Positions 41,240-49,972 of a stretch of DNA of 64,000 nucleotides are shown piece by piece. Each line of letters begins with the position of its first letter. The first letter of the stretch is position 1. The translations under genes were made by a program, and so were the position numbers. The stretch is from SHZI01 sp031409515 (GTDB taxonomy: Bacteria; Pseudomonadota; Gammaproteobacteria; Steroidobacterales; GCA-2729495): positions 206,728 to 270,727 of the forward strand of contig JANNXJ010000016.1 in the NCBI GenBank assembly GCA_031409515.1, in the 5' to 3' direction. Below the pieces are notes generated by a model. The model made no database searches and was not told the DNA's origin. It saw nothing but the letters and a program-made list of their open reading frames with translations.

Positions 41240-43066
41240 CTAGGGCAGCAGGCCCGACGCACCCGGTGCCTGGCCGAACCTAGCCTTCAGCAACGCGCCA
41301 TCCTGGGAATCGACGATGCCGTTTCCATTCAGATCCCGATCCGGGAACGCTCCGGAGCCAAAGGCTGCCTTGAACAAAGCGCCATCCTGGGAATCCACCA
41401 CGCCGTTGTTGTTGAAATCGGGATCGCAGCGGTTGCCGTAGCCGTCCCCGTTGGTATCCAGCTGGCTGTTGCCGCCCGTATCCGGAACGAAGGGGCCATT
41501 CGCCACCCCGCTGCAGTTGTCCTGGCCATCGTGGGCACCATCGGCATCCGTATCGGTCAGCAGTTGCCAGGCCAGGCCATAGTCCCACTTGAAGCTCGAC
41601 TTGCGCGTCACCCGCAGGGCGTACTGCGCGTTGGCAGGCACCAGGAACCAAAGGTTCTCGGTGTTCTCCAGAGTGCTCTGGGAACTGGCGACCGCCGGCA
41701 ACCCGCCCGCCGCGAGGTCAATTACTGCCAGGTCCAGGTCCCGCAGGGTTGCCGTGGTCACGAAGTTCGAGCCGGTATTGCCCGGGGGGTCCGCCGTGGG
41801 GCCGCTGATATCCAGATTCCAGGCCAGTGAGGCCGTCAGCAGCCGGGGCGTGGCACTGATGGGCAGCGGGTAGGTTGCGACGCTGTTGCTGGCATTCGAG
41901 CCACCGAAGGCCGGGTCGTAGTCGAAGCCGCTGCTGGCAACGTTGGCGCCGGCGTTGCCGTCTTCGGTGCTGTTCTGTTCGCCGCCCTTGATGATCCAGT
42001 AGCTGTTCCGGACGTTCAGCTGCCCCGCTCCGTAGCGGCGATCCAGGCCATTGCCCGTCTGATTCCCAACCGTCCCCCGGTAGAGCGCCAGATTGGTCGG
42101 GTTCGGCGCGGAATTGTGGGTCACGCGATCAGCGCCAGCCATCAGGGCGGCCTTGATCACCTCGGAACGTTGCGCATTGCAGACCAGGACGCCGGCCCGG
42201 TTGGTCATGCCGGACGACACAGCGTCCGTGAGCGGGCACGGATTGGCGCTACCCGTTTCCAGAAGCAAGGCTGCCGCTGCCGAGACGTGGGGCGTGGCAC
42301 TGCTGGTAGAGTTGATCGGGTCAACGATCTCGGGCCGGGCGCGCCCCGCGGTGTAGATGCTGTCCAGCGCGGGCGTGCTCACGAGATGCAGGCTGTCGCT
42401 GCGACCCACCGCCAGGACGTTGTAGGCACTCGCCAGCAGGGGCGCGGTGCTGGCGGTAACACCATCACCATTGTTCAGCCCGACCAGGTGGAGTATCTCG
42501 TCGGTTTCCACGAGCCAGTCCACCCGCCGCAGGACGTAGGTTTCAAAGGGCACGGCGGTGCCTATCCAGCTGCTATTCGAGATGCGGCTGGTGGAGACAT
42601 CCGGGGTCGGGTCCTCATATGGCAATTCGGTATCCGGCAGGACCGTTTGCAGAAAGCCCGCACCCAGCCAGTCGTTGGCGCCGTAGGCAGCGATGTTGAG
42701 GATCCCCGGCGCAATAGACGTGATAATTCCAGAGGAATCCTGACCTCCATAGAAATCCCGGCCAACCCCGGTGGCATGCCCGGAGTACAAACCGTCGGGG
42801 GCACCGGATTCGTTGGTGATGGTCTTGTTAATGAACGCCGGGGCCTCACCAATGAACGCCGAGTCCGACGGGTCAGGCATCCAGGCCGACTGGCCGTTGA
42901 CCTTCAAGCTCCCTTCGACCTGAGTGACCACCACCCCCGTGCCGTCGGGCACGGCCGCACCGAGCTCCTGCTGCAACTGGGTGTAGCCGATGTCGCTGTT
43001 GTGGTCCGCCAGCACAGCGGTCGAAGCGAGTGCGAGGCCCGCGGCGATAAAGTTCTTGTAGCGCAA
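41240..43066 (-). CDS. Secreted subtilase-like protein with C-terminal dockerin-like repeats
   Basis: A 608-aa protein with a Sec signal peptide (FIAAGLALASTAVLA). The S8 fold shows SGHATGVG (catalytic His), the ISNSSW oxyanion Asn, and TSSATPHVSAAAALLL (catalytic Ser). The usual Asp segment reads GTGVVVTQVEGS, with Glu where Asp is expected. The last ~90 residues hold thrombospondin-3-like Ca loops (DTDADGAHDGQDNC, DTNGDGYGNRCD). Two near-identical dockerin F-hands follow, DFNNNGVVDSQDGALFKAAFG and DLNGNGIVDSQDGALLKARFG. Initiation is TTG with GGGGGAG 8 nt upstream. The cohesin-like gene follows after 107 bp on the same strand. Confidence 0.82.
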   Translation of the reverse strand: MRYKNFIAAGLALASTAVLADHNSDIGYTQLQQELGAAVPDGTGVVVTQVEGSLKVNGQSAWMPDPSDSAFIGEAPAFINKTITNESGAPDGLYSGHATGVGRDFYGGQDSSGIITSIAPGILNIAAYGANDWLGAGFLQTVLPDTELPYEDPTPDVSTSRISNSSWIGTAVPFETYVLRRVDWLVETDEILHLVGLNNGDGVTASTAPLLASAYNVLAVGRSDSLHLVSTPALDSIYTAGRARPEIVDPINSTSSATPHVSAAAALLLETGSANPCPLTDAVSSGMTNRAGVLVCNAQRSEVIKAALMAGADRVTHNSAPNPTNLALYRGTVGNQTGNGLDRRYGAGQLNVRNSYWIIKGGEQNSTEDGNAGANVASSGFDYDPAFGGSNASNSVATYPLPISATPRLLTASLAWNLDISGPTADPPGNTGSNFVTTATLRDLDLAVIDLAAGGLPAVASSQSTLENTENLWFLVPANAQYALRVTRKSSFKWDYGLAWQLLTDTDADGAHDGQDNCSGVANGPFVPDTGGNSQLDTNGDGYGNRCDPDFNNNGVVDSQDGALFKAAFGSGAFPDRDLNGNGIVDSQDGALLKARFGQAPGASGLLP

Positions 43067-43286
43067 GTTAGCGACTCCCCCACGAAAACGACTGGCAGGC
43101 CCCGCTCAGTGTGACCGGAGTCTAATACAACGGGTATGACTTACCGATGAATCACACTAGGCCTATTCACGGCACCACCGGGCTCGATTTGCCTTAATCA
43201 GGACCATTATCCCGGCGCCTGGCCCACGCCGTCTGTTCAAATCAGGTCAGGAAGCAGGCCCAAGGCACCACGCACGGAAATTTCTA

Positions 43287-43376
43287 TGGCGGAGGGGGAG
43301 GGATTCGAACCCCCGTAAGGCGTTAGCCTTCCACTGATTTCGAGTCAGGGCCGTTCAGCCACTCCGGCACCCCTCC
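43287..43376 (-). tRNA. tRNA-Ser (anticodon CGA)
   Basis: 90 nt including an encoded CCA. The acceptor stem GGAGGGG pairs with CCCCTCC, discriminator G. The anticodon loop CTCGAAA reads codon UCG. A long class II variable arm and the T-loop GGTTCGAATCC are present. No integrase or att-like repeat is adjacent. Confidence 0.97.
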
Positions 43377-43397
43377 GACCGGCTGCAGTATAGAGAG

Positions 43398-43772
43398 TCA
43401 CGCCGGACGGCGCGCGTCGGGCGCCTCTGCCAGCTGCTCGCGAAGAATGGCGAGGAAGGCGCCCGGACTGGTCAGCACGGTCTGGACCTCAGCCTCGCCG
43501 GTCGCCGAGCAGCCACTCACAACCCCGCCGGTCTGGTCCGGGCTTTCGGACTGCTTCTCCTGGCGATAGAAGCGGAACCAGGCCTCGAGGGTGAGACCAC
43601 CGCCCCGGGGGGCCATGTAGTCCCGATAGGCCCGGTAACGGCTGGCGACCATCTCCACCTCGGCGGGAGCTATGCCCGCCGCCCGGCAGCGGGTGCGCCA
43701 GCTGTCACCCTGCGGCTTGACAGTATCCGGAAGAGAGTATTGCAAGTCTTTGTTTAGCTTAAGTTCAGACAT
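43398..43772 (-). CDS. Hypothetical protein
   Basis: A 124-aa protein, SELKLNKDLQYSLPDTVKPQGDSWRTRCRAAGIAPAEVE..., with a YRAYRDYMAPRGGGLTLEAWFRFYRQEK segment suggesting a small helical domain. It is soluble and not recognised. The ATG at 43772 is used; an in-frame ATG at 43826 would add 18 Arg-rich residues. It lies just upstream of tRNA-Ser on the same strand and diverges from mltF. Confidence 0.6.
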   Translation of the reverse strand: MSELKLNKDLQYSLPDTVKPQGDSWRTRCRAAGIAPAEVEMVASRYRAYRDYMAPRGGGLTLEAWFRFYRQEKQSESPDQTGGVVSGCSATGEAEVQTVLTSPGAFLAILREQLAEAPDARRPA

Positions 43773-43887
43773 AAGTCGATGTCCCCGAAGAGAGACCCGG
43801 CGTCTGGAGTCGCCGGAAAGCCTCATGGTACGGTGCAGGCCGTCGAAGGGCCATGAGGTCGGGCGTCATGCCCACAGCCACTGACCT

Positions 43888-45333
43888 ATGAGACACGTGC
43901 TCATCATTCTGCTGGCCGCCCTGCTCTCCACCTGCGGGGTCCGGCCGACCCTCCTGGAGGAAGTCCGGGCCCTGGGTGAACTGCGGGTGGTCACCCGCAA
44001 CAGCCCGATCACGTATTTCATTGGCCAGGCCGGACCCGAGGGGCCGGATTACGAACTGGTCCGGGGCTTCGCCAAGCACCTCGGGGTCAAGCTGAAGATC
44101 GTGCAGGTCGAGCGCTTCGGGGACCTGCTGGCCGAAGTCGAAGCGGGCCGGGCCCACCTCGCCGCGGCCGGACTCACCGTCACTGCAGAACGCTCCAAGC
44201 GGGTGGACTTCGGCCCCCCCTACCAGCAGGTCAACCAGAACCTGGTCTATCACCGCGGGCGGACCCCGCCCCGCTCGGCCGCCGATCTCCCCGGCAAGCG
44301 CCTGGAGGTGGTGGCGAATTCCAGCTACGTGGAGACCCTGACGGCAGCCCGGGGCCAGGTGCCCGAACTGGTGTGGACCGAAGACCCGACCGCCGACGCG
44401 GGCGAACTGCTGGAACGCGTGGCTGAGGGCAAAGCGGATTACACCCTGGTGGATTCGAACCTCTTCGCCATCTTCCAGCGCTTTCACCCGGAGCTCCGCA
44501 TCGCCTTCAACATGACCGAAGGCGACGCACTGGCCTGGGCGTTCCAGCAGCGTGGCGATCGCAGCCTCATCGACGAAGCGGCAGCCTACCTGGCGGAGAT
44601 CCGTGCCTCGGGCCAGCTGGCTCAGGTCATGGACCGGTACTACGGCCACAAGAAGACCTTCGATTACGCGGGCACGCGCAAATTCATGCGGGACTACGAA
44701 CAGCTGCTGCCCCGCTACCGGCAGGCCTTTGAAGCCGCTGCCAAGCGGGCCGACCTGGACTGGCGGCTGATTGCCGCTGTCGGCTACCAGGAGAGCCACT
44801 GGGATCCAACCGCAGTGTCACCGAAGGGTGCCCAGGGCATCATGATGCTCACACCGGATACTGCCGATCTGATGAGCGTCGAGGACCCCATGGACGCCGC
44901 ACAGAGCATTGCCGGCGGCTCGAAGTATCTCTGGCGGATGAAACGCCGGATCGCGAAGCTGTCGCCGGACATTCCGGATCAGGACCTCACGTGGCTGGCA
45001 CTCGCGGGTTACAACATGGGCCTGGGACACCTGCTGGACGCCCGGGACGTGACGCGGGAACTGGGGGGCAATCCGGACCGGTGGGTCGATGTGAAGGAGG
45101 CCCTGCCGCTGCTGATGGAACGCCGCTGGTATTCCCAGGCCCGCTGGGGCTATGCCCGGGGCCGGGAAACCCGCGCCTACGTGCGCAACATCCGCAACTA
45201 CTACGACATCCTCGTGTGGCTGGAGCACGGTCCCGAGGACCTCGAAGTGACCCCGGCCGTAACAGCCGACAATTCCTGTAGGAGCGCCTTCAGGCGCGAT
45301 CCCCAACCGGACGCGTGTCGGGATCGCGGCTGA
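43888..45333 (+). CDS. mltF: Membrane-bound lytic murein transglycosylase F
   Basis: A 481-aa periplasmic peptidoglycan lyase. After a lipoprotein-like leader (IILLAALLSTC, an imperfect lipobox) comes a solute-binding-protein-family-3 domain (about 25-270: VVTRNSPITYF, DYELVRGFAKHLG, LAAAGLTVTAERSKRVDFGPPY). The SLT catalytic domain follows (about 285-460), with the catalytic Glu in YQESHWDPTAVSPKGAQGIMMLTPDTA. The last ~18 residues (CRSAFRRDPQPDACRDRG) are translated from a REP repeat and are probably not ancestral. Confidence 0.93.
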   Translation: MRHVLIILLAALLSTCGVRPTLLEEVRALGELRVVTRNSPITYFIGQAGPEGPDYELVRGFAKHLGVKLKIVQVERFGDLLAEVEAGRAHLAAAGLTVTAERSKRVDFGPPYQQVNQNLVYHRGRTPPRSAADLPGKRLEVVANSSYVETLTAARGQVPELVWTEDPTADAGELLERVAEGKADYTLVDSNLFAIFQRFHPELRIAFNMTEGDALAWAFQQRGDRSLIDEAAAYLAEIRASGQLAQVMDRYYGHKKTFDYAGTRKFMRDYEQLLPRYRQAFEAAAKRADLDWRLIAAVGYQESHWDPTAVSPKGAQGIMMLTPDTADLMSVEDPMDAAQSIAGGSKYLWRMKRRIAKLSPDIPDQDLTWLALAGYNMGLGHLLDARDVTRELGGNPDRWVDVKEALPLLMERRWYSQARWGYARGRETRAYVRNIRNYYDILVWLEHGPEDLEVTPAVTADNSCRSAFRRDPQPDACRDRG

Positions 45334-45345
45334 AGCCGCTCCTAC
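45278..45345. repeat. REP/BIME-like inverted repeat pair at a convergent junction
   Basis: GTAGGAGCGCC...GGCGCGATCCC on the left is mirrored by GGGATCGCGGCTGAAGCCGCTCCTAC on the right; each arm is itself a small hairpin. The pair spans the mltF stop and reaches into the stop codon of the carboxylase gene on the other strand. It can act as a bidirectional terminator and mRNA 3' stabiliser. Confidence 0.85.
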
Positions 45346-47051
45346 TCAGCCGGCGCAATCACCAGCAGTTCCACGCCCTCGTCCACCTGCTCGCCCGCCG
45401 CGACGTTCAGGCGGCTAACCACGCCGTCAGTGGGAGCGGTGATCGAGTGCTCCATCTTCATCGCTTCCAGCACCAGCAGCACATCCCCGCGGCGGACGGT
45501 GGCGCCCACCTGCGCCTGCACCGAGGCAACCCGCCCGGGCATTGGCGCCGTCAGCACGCCACTGACCGGGAGCGCCGCGCGCGCCGCAGACTCTGTGGGG
45601 TCCGCCGCCGAGCCAAATTCTGCAGGACCGTTCAGACGCCAGCCATCCCGGGTGGCCCAGGGTTCACCGGGCGTCGCCGCGGGAGTCACAACGCCGGGGC
45701 TTAAGAGTTCAGCCCGGTGGGCGGCAATGAAACCCGTGTCGACCGCGCCCGCTGCGAGCACCGGGTGGCTGGCCAGCGCCACCAGGAAATCCCGGTTCGT
45801 GCGCACGCCGGCCACGTGCGTCTGCTCCAGCGCCGCCCGCAGTCCCTGAAGCGCGGCGGACCGGTCCGCGCCGTGCACGATTACTTTGGCGAGAAGCGAA
45901 TCGTAATGAATCGTGACCACGTCGCCCGCCTGAATACCTGCGTCGACCCGCACGGCGGGGTCCTCGGTTGGGAACTTCAGCTCCCGCACCGTGCCTCCGG
46001 ACGGCAGAAAATCCCGCTCGGGATCCTCGGCGCAAAGACGAACCTCAATGGCATGGCCCGACAGCGGGATCTGTTCCTGGGTGAGCGGCAGTGGCTCACC
46101 CGCTGCCACCCGTAATTGCCACTCGACGAGATCCTGACCCGTGATGAATTCCGTCACCGGGTGCTCGACCTGCAGGCGCGTATTCATTTCCATGAAGAAG
46201 CACTGGCCATCCGGCCCCGCGATGAACTCCACGGTGCCGGCACCGGTGTAGTTGACGGCCCGCGCGGCAGCGACGGCCAGGCTGCCCAGCGCCCTCCTCT
46301 GCTCGGCTGAGAAACCGGGCGCGGGCGCCTCTTCCAGGACCTTCTGGTGGCGGCGCTGGATGGAGCAGTCCCGCTCGTAGAGATGGACGAGCCCTCCCTG
46401 CGTATCACCGAACACCTGCACCTCCAGGTGCCGGGGCTGACGGAGGTACTTCTCCACCAGCATCCGCTCGTCACCAAAGGCAGCGCCGGCTTCGCGCCGG
46501 GCAGAACCGAGGCTCGCGACCATCTCACCGGGCCCGGTGACGACGCGCATCCCCTTGCCCCCGCCTCCCGCCACAGCCTTCAGCAGCACCGGGTAACCGA
46601 TCAGCCCTGCCTCAGCGATGAAGCGGGCATCCGACTGATCCTCGCCGTGATAGCCGGGAACGACAGGAATGCCGGCCGCCGCCATGAGCGCCTTCGCGGC
46701 ACTCTTGCTGCCCATCGCGCGGATCGCCGCCACCGACGGGCCGATGAACACGAGGCCGGCGGCTGCACAGCCCGCGGCGAAATCGGCGTTCTCCGAGAGA
46801 AACCCGTAGCCCGGATGAATCGCCTCGGCGCCGGTGCTGCGGGCGGCCGCAATGAGTGCGGCGGCGCGCAGGTAGCTCTCCCGGGCCGGGGCAGGCCCGA
46901 TGGCTACGGCCTCATCGGCCAGCAGGACATGGCGCGCACCGACGTCAGCACTGGAGTACACGGCAACGGTAGCGATGCCGAGCCGGCGCGCCGTGCGGAT
47001 CACGCGGCAGGCGATCTCACCCCGGTTAGCGATGAGGATCTTGCGAAACAT
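45342..47051 (-). CDS. liuD: Methylcrotonyl-CoA carboxylase biotin-carboxylase/BCCP subunit
   Basis: A 569-aa acyl-CoA carboxylase alpha subunit. Biotin carboxylase motifs are KILIANRGEIACRVIRTARRLG, the ATP-grasp lid KAVAGGGGKGMRVV, HLYERDCSIQRRHQKVLEEAPAP and EMNTRLQVEHPVTE. The C-terminal biotinyl domain has EAMKMEHSI with the biotinylated Lys. It is about 90 residues shorter than typical MCC alpha, mostly in the BC-BCCP linker. Substrate is inferred from the operon (3-methylcrotonyl-CoA). It lies 10 nt after liuB; its TAG stop is part of the REP repeat. Confidence 0.9.
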   Translation of the reverse strand: MFRKILIANRGEIACRVIRTARRLGIATVAVYSSADVGARHVLLADEAVAIGPAPARESYLRAAALIAAARSTGAEAIHPGYGFLSENADFAAGCAAAGLVFIGPSVAAIRAMGSKSAAKALMAAAGIPVVPGYHGEDQSDARFIAEAGLIGYPVLLKAVAGGGGKGMRVVTGPGEMVASLGSARREAGAAFGDERMLVEKYLRQPRHLEVQVFGDTQGGLVHLYERDCSIQRRHQKVLEEAPAPGFSAEQRRALGSLAVAAARAVNYTGAGTVEFIAGPDGQCFFMEMNTRLQVEHPVTEFITGQDLVEWQLRVAAGEPLPLTQEQIPLSGHAIEVRLCAEDPERDFLPSGGTVRELKFPTEDPAVRVDAGIQAGDVVTIHYDSLLAKVIVHGADRSAALQGLRAALEQTHVAGVRTNRDFLVALASHPVLAAGAVDTGFIAAHRAELLSPGVVTPAATPGEPWATRDGWRLNGPAEFGSAADPTESAARAALPVSGVLTAPMPGRVASVQAQVGATVRRGDVLLVLEAMKMEHSITAPTDGVVSRLNVAAGEQVDEGVELLVIAPAE

Positions 47052-47061
47052 CAGCAGGCAC

Positions 47062-48642
47062 TCACAGCCGGAACACGCCGAAGGCTGTGGGCTCCAGCGG
47101 CGCGTTCAGGGCGGCGGATATGCCCAGAGCTAGTACCCGGCGCGTATCCCGCGGGTCGATGATGCCGTCGTCCCACAGGTGCGCCGTGGCGTAGTAGGGA
47201 TGACCCTGGGTCTCGTACTGCTCCCGGATGGGGGCCTTGAAGGCCTCCTCGTCCTGGGTTGTGTCGCCCCGGACCTGGGCAAGCACCGTGGCCGCCTGCT
47301 CGCCGCCCATCACCGAGATGCGGGCATTGGGCCACATCCATAGAAAGCGGGGACTGAAGGCCCGGCCACACATGCCGTAGTTCCCGGCGCCGAAGCTGCC
47401 ACCGATGATCACGGTGAGCTTGGGCACCCGGGCATTGGCCACGGCCATGACGAGTTTCGCGCCGTCTTTGGCGATGCCACCCGCCTCGTATTTGCGGCCG
47501 ACCATGAAGCCGGTGATGTTCTGGAGAAAGATGAGCGGCACGCGGCGCTGACAGCACAGCTCGATGAAGTGCGCGCCCTTCAGGGACGATTCGGAAAAGA
47601 GGATGCCATTGTTGGCGAGGATGCCCACCGGAAAGCCGTTGAGGTGCGCGAACCCGCACACGAGCGTGGCGCCATAGAGCTGCTTGAACTCACTGAACTC
47701 GCTGCCATCCACGAGCCGCGCGATCACCTCCCGCACGTCGTAGGACTTGCGGGTGTCGGCAGGAACCAGGCCCAGTAGTTCGTCCGCGGCATAACGGGGC
47801 TCGGCCGGCGGACGGCACTGGAGCCAGGACGCCTTCGCCCGGTTCAGGTGACTGACCGACTGCCGCGCAAGGGCCAGCGCATGCCGGTCGTCCAGCGCGT
47901 AGTGATCCGTCACGCCGGACGTGCGGCAGTGGAGGTCTGCCCCGCCGAGCTCCTCGGCGCTCACGACCTCACCGGTAGCCGCCTTGACCAGTGGTGGCCC
48001 GCCCAGAAAAATGGTCCCCTGTCCCCGGACGATGATGCTTTCGTCGGCCATTGCGGGGACGTAGGCGCCACCGGCAGTACAGGAGCCCATCACCACCGCA
48101 ATCTGGGGAATGCCCGCTGCCGACAGGTTGGCCTGGTTGTAGAAGATGCGCCCGAAGTGCTCCCGGTCCGGAAAGACCTCATCCTGCAGGGGCAGGTAGG
48201 CGCCGCCCGAATCCACGAGGTAGATGCAGGGCAGATGATTGGCGGCGGCGATCTCCTGGGCCCGCAGGTGCTTCTTCACGGTGAGCGGGTAGTAGGTGCC
48301 ACCCTTCACGGTCGCGTCGTTGGCGACGATGACGCACTCCAGGCCGGCAACGCGCCCGATGCCGGTGACGAGGCCCGCACTTGCCACTTCATCGTTGTAG
48401 AGACCAAGCGCCGCGAGCTGGGAGAACTCCAGAAACGGCGACCCCGGATCCAGCAGTTCCCGGATCCGGTCCCGGACCAGCAGCTTGCCCCGGGCCACAT
48501 GCCTGGCGCGGGCCTGCTCACCACCGCCTTCAGCAACGGCGGCCACACGGGCCTTGAGATCGGCAATGAGCGCGGCATTGACTCCCCGGTTCCGCCCGTA
48601 GTCGGCCGAGGTGAGATCCAGTGCTGATTCGAGAACCGTCAT
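47062..48642 (-). CDS. liuB: Methylcrotonyl-CoA carboxylase carboxyltransferase subunit
   Basis: A 526-aa carboxyltransferase transferring CO2 from biotin to 3-methylcrotonyl-CoA. Typical MCC-beta stretches are ARGKLLVRDRIRELLDPGSPFLEFSQLA, GTYYPLTVKKHLRAQEIA, CIYLVDSGGAYLPLQDEVFPD, LQNITGFMVGRKYEAGGIAKDGAKLV and GGSFGAGNYGMCGRAFSPRFLWMWPNARISVMGGEQAA. I chose the ATG at 48642 (MTVLESALDL); a longer frame is a low-complexity extension. It overlaps the lyase gene by 4 nt. Confidence 0.95.
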   Translation of the reverse strand: MTVLESALDLTSADYGRNRGVNAALIADLKARVAAVAEGGGEQARARHVARGKLLVRDRIRELLDPGSPFLEFSQLAALGLYNDEVASAGLVTGIGRVAGLECVIVANDATVKGGTYYPLTVKKHLRAQEIAAANHLPCIYLVDSGGAYLPLQDEVFPDREHFGRIFYNQANLSAAGIPQIAVVMGSCTAGGAYVPAMADESIIVRGQGTIFLGGPPLVKAATGEVVSAEELGGADLHCRTSGVTDHYALDDRHALALARQSVSHLNRAKASWLQCRPPAEPRYAADELLGLVPADTRKSYDVREVIARLVDGSEFSEFKQLYGATLVCGFAHLNGFPVGILANNGILFSESSLKGAHFIELCCQRRVPLIFLQNITGFMVGRKYEAGGIAKDGAKLVMAVANARVPKLTVIIGGSFGAGNYGMCGRAFSPRFLWMWPNARISVMGGEQAATVLAQVRGDTTQDEEAFKAPIREQYETQGHPYYATAHLWDDGIIDPRDTRRVLALGISAALNAPLEPTAFGVFRL

Positions 48643-49505
48643 CCCAGGCGCTCCAGCAGCCGTTGCGCCCGCAGCTGGTGGGGCCGGTCCAGCATGCGGC
48701 CGTCGAGCTGGACGGCGCCGGCGGCAGGAGCGGCCGCGAAGGCCGCCAGCACCCGCCGCGCCCACTCGGCCTGCTCCGCCGTGGGGGTGAAGGCGGCATT
48801 GATGACCGGCACCTGGGCAGGATGGATGGCCAGCATGCCGCTGAAGCCATCCTCGGCAGCCCGGGCCGCTCGCCGCGCCAGAGCGGGCAGATCCCGGAAA
48901 TCCAGCGCGAGCGTTTCAATGGCGGGACGCCCCGACGAGGCGGCGGCGATCTGGCAGAGGCTGCGGACCAGCTGGTACGTGAACCGGAACTCCCCATCCG
49001 CCTCGCGATTCACCCACGCACCGAACTCCACAGAAAGATCCTCGGCACCCCAGGTCAGCGCCAGGAGGCGCTCCGGCGGCCGCACATACCCGGAGAGCGT
49101 GGCCACGGCAAGAGCGGTCTCTGTGGCAATCGCCACGACGGGCGTAAGCCCCCGGCCAGGTATCGCGGCTTCAAGCACGCTGAGGGCACGATCCAGCTCC
49201 CGCACGTCCGCGATCGAGTCCGGCTTCGGCAGCATGATGCCGGCAGGCGCGGCGGGCACCAGGGCCGCGAGATCCTCGTGCATCAGGCCCGAGGACAGGG
49301 AGTTCACGCGGACCCAGAGAGCAGGACCGTCGCCTGGACTGCCCGAGCGGAGGAATGCCGCCGTCATCTCCCGGGCCAGCGTCTTGCGCTCTGCCACGAC
49401 CGCGTCTTCCAGATCGACGATGACCACATCAGCGCCGGACTCGAGGGATCGGGCCAGCTTCCGCTCGCTGTCGCCCGGCACAAACAGCCAGCTGCGGGGC
49501 ATCAT
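48639..49505 (-). CDS. CitE-like HpcH/HpaI-family CoA-ester lyase
   Basis: A 288-aa TIM-barrel lyase. PRSWLFVPGDSERKLARSLESGADVVIVDLEDAVVAERK is the classic CitE/malyl-CoA lyase opening; RVNSL, GIMLPKPDS, ATETALAV and LTWGAEDLSVEFG supply the substrate and Mg2+ residues. In this operon the logical substrate is 3-hydroxy-3-methylglutaryl-CoA, split to acetoacetate and acetyl-CoA. That is the step of HMG-CoA lyase, whose gene is absent here. The M. tuberculosis homologue Rv2498c in a similar operon has been reported to act in leucine catabolism and itaconate dissimilation. The start codons ATGATG overlap the MaoC stop. Confidence 0.85.
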   Translation of the reverse strand: MMPRSWLFVPGDSERKLARSLESGADVVIVDLEDAVVAERKTLAREMTAAFLRSGSPGDGPALWVRVNSLSSGLMHEDLAALVPAAPAGIMLPKPDSIADVRELDRALSVLEAAIPGRGLTPVVAIATETALAVATLSGYVRPPERLLALTWGAEDLSVEFGAWVNREADGEFRFTYQLVRSLCQIAAASSGRPAIETLALDFRDLPALARRAARAAEDGFSGMLAIHPAQVPVINAAFTPTAEQAEWARRVLAAFAAAPAAGAVQLDGRMLDRPHQLRAQRLLERLG

Positions 49506-49957
49506 GGCAGCGGTCGTATCAGCAGCAGCGCGTGGCGTTTGCAGCTGGCGACCTGCTCCTGGCGCTGATTGAACGCGCGGTGGATGAAGGTGACGATCCC
49601 GGCGTTGGGGCGTGATGCGCTCTCCCGCAACGCGTGTACTTCGGTCTCGATCCGCAACGTGTCCCCGATGAACACCGGGAGCGGAAACCGGACCTCGTCC
49701 CAGCCCAGGTTGGCAATCGCGGTACGGTGCGTGGTGTCGTGGACGGAAACCCCCACCATCAGGCTCAGGGTGAAGCAACTGTTGACCAGGACCCGGCCGA
49801 ACTCGGTGCCCCGGCAGTACTCGGCATCCAGGTGCAGTGCCGCCGGGTTGTGGGTGAGCGTCGTGATGAGGAGGTTGTCGGTCTCCGTCACCGTGCGGTG
49901 AAGGTCATGGGCGATGGTCTGCCCCACCTGGAACTCTTCGTAGTAGCGGCCGGCCAT
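49502..49957 (-). CDS. MaoC-like hotdog hydratase of the leucine operon
   Basis: A 151-aa single-hotdog protein. RYYEEFQVGQTIAHDLHRTVTETDNLLITTLTHNPAALHLD resembles the (R)-hydratase motif, but the family Asp before Asn-Pro is not present and two residues are inserted before the His. RGTEFGRVLVNSCFTLSLMVG and FIGDTLRIETEV complete the MaoC pattern. By position it should hydrate 3-methylglutaconyl-CoA, replacing the crotonase LiuC (inference). It overlaps the downstream lyase by 4 nt and follows liuA by 15 nt. Confidence 0.8.
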   Translation of the reverse strand: MAGRYYEEFQVGQTIAHDLHRTVTETDNLLITTLTHNPAALHLDAEYCRGTEFGRVLVNSCFTLSLMVGVSVHDTTHRTAIANLGWDEVRFPLPVFIGDTLRIETEVHALRESASRPNAGIVTFIHRAFNQRQEQVASCKRHALLLIRPLP

Positions 49958-49972
49958 CGACTTACCTCCAGC

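Noticed and set aside
43287..43376. tRNA-Ser as integration site of the mobile element
   Set aside because: No integrase or tRNA 3'-end repeat nearby; the element's repeat is in nrdR.
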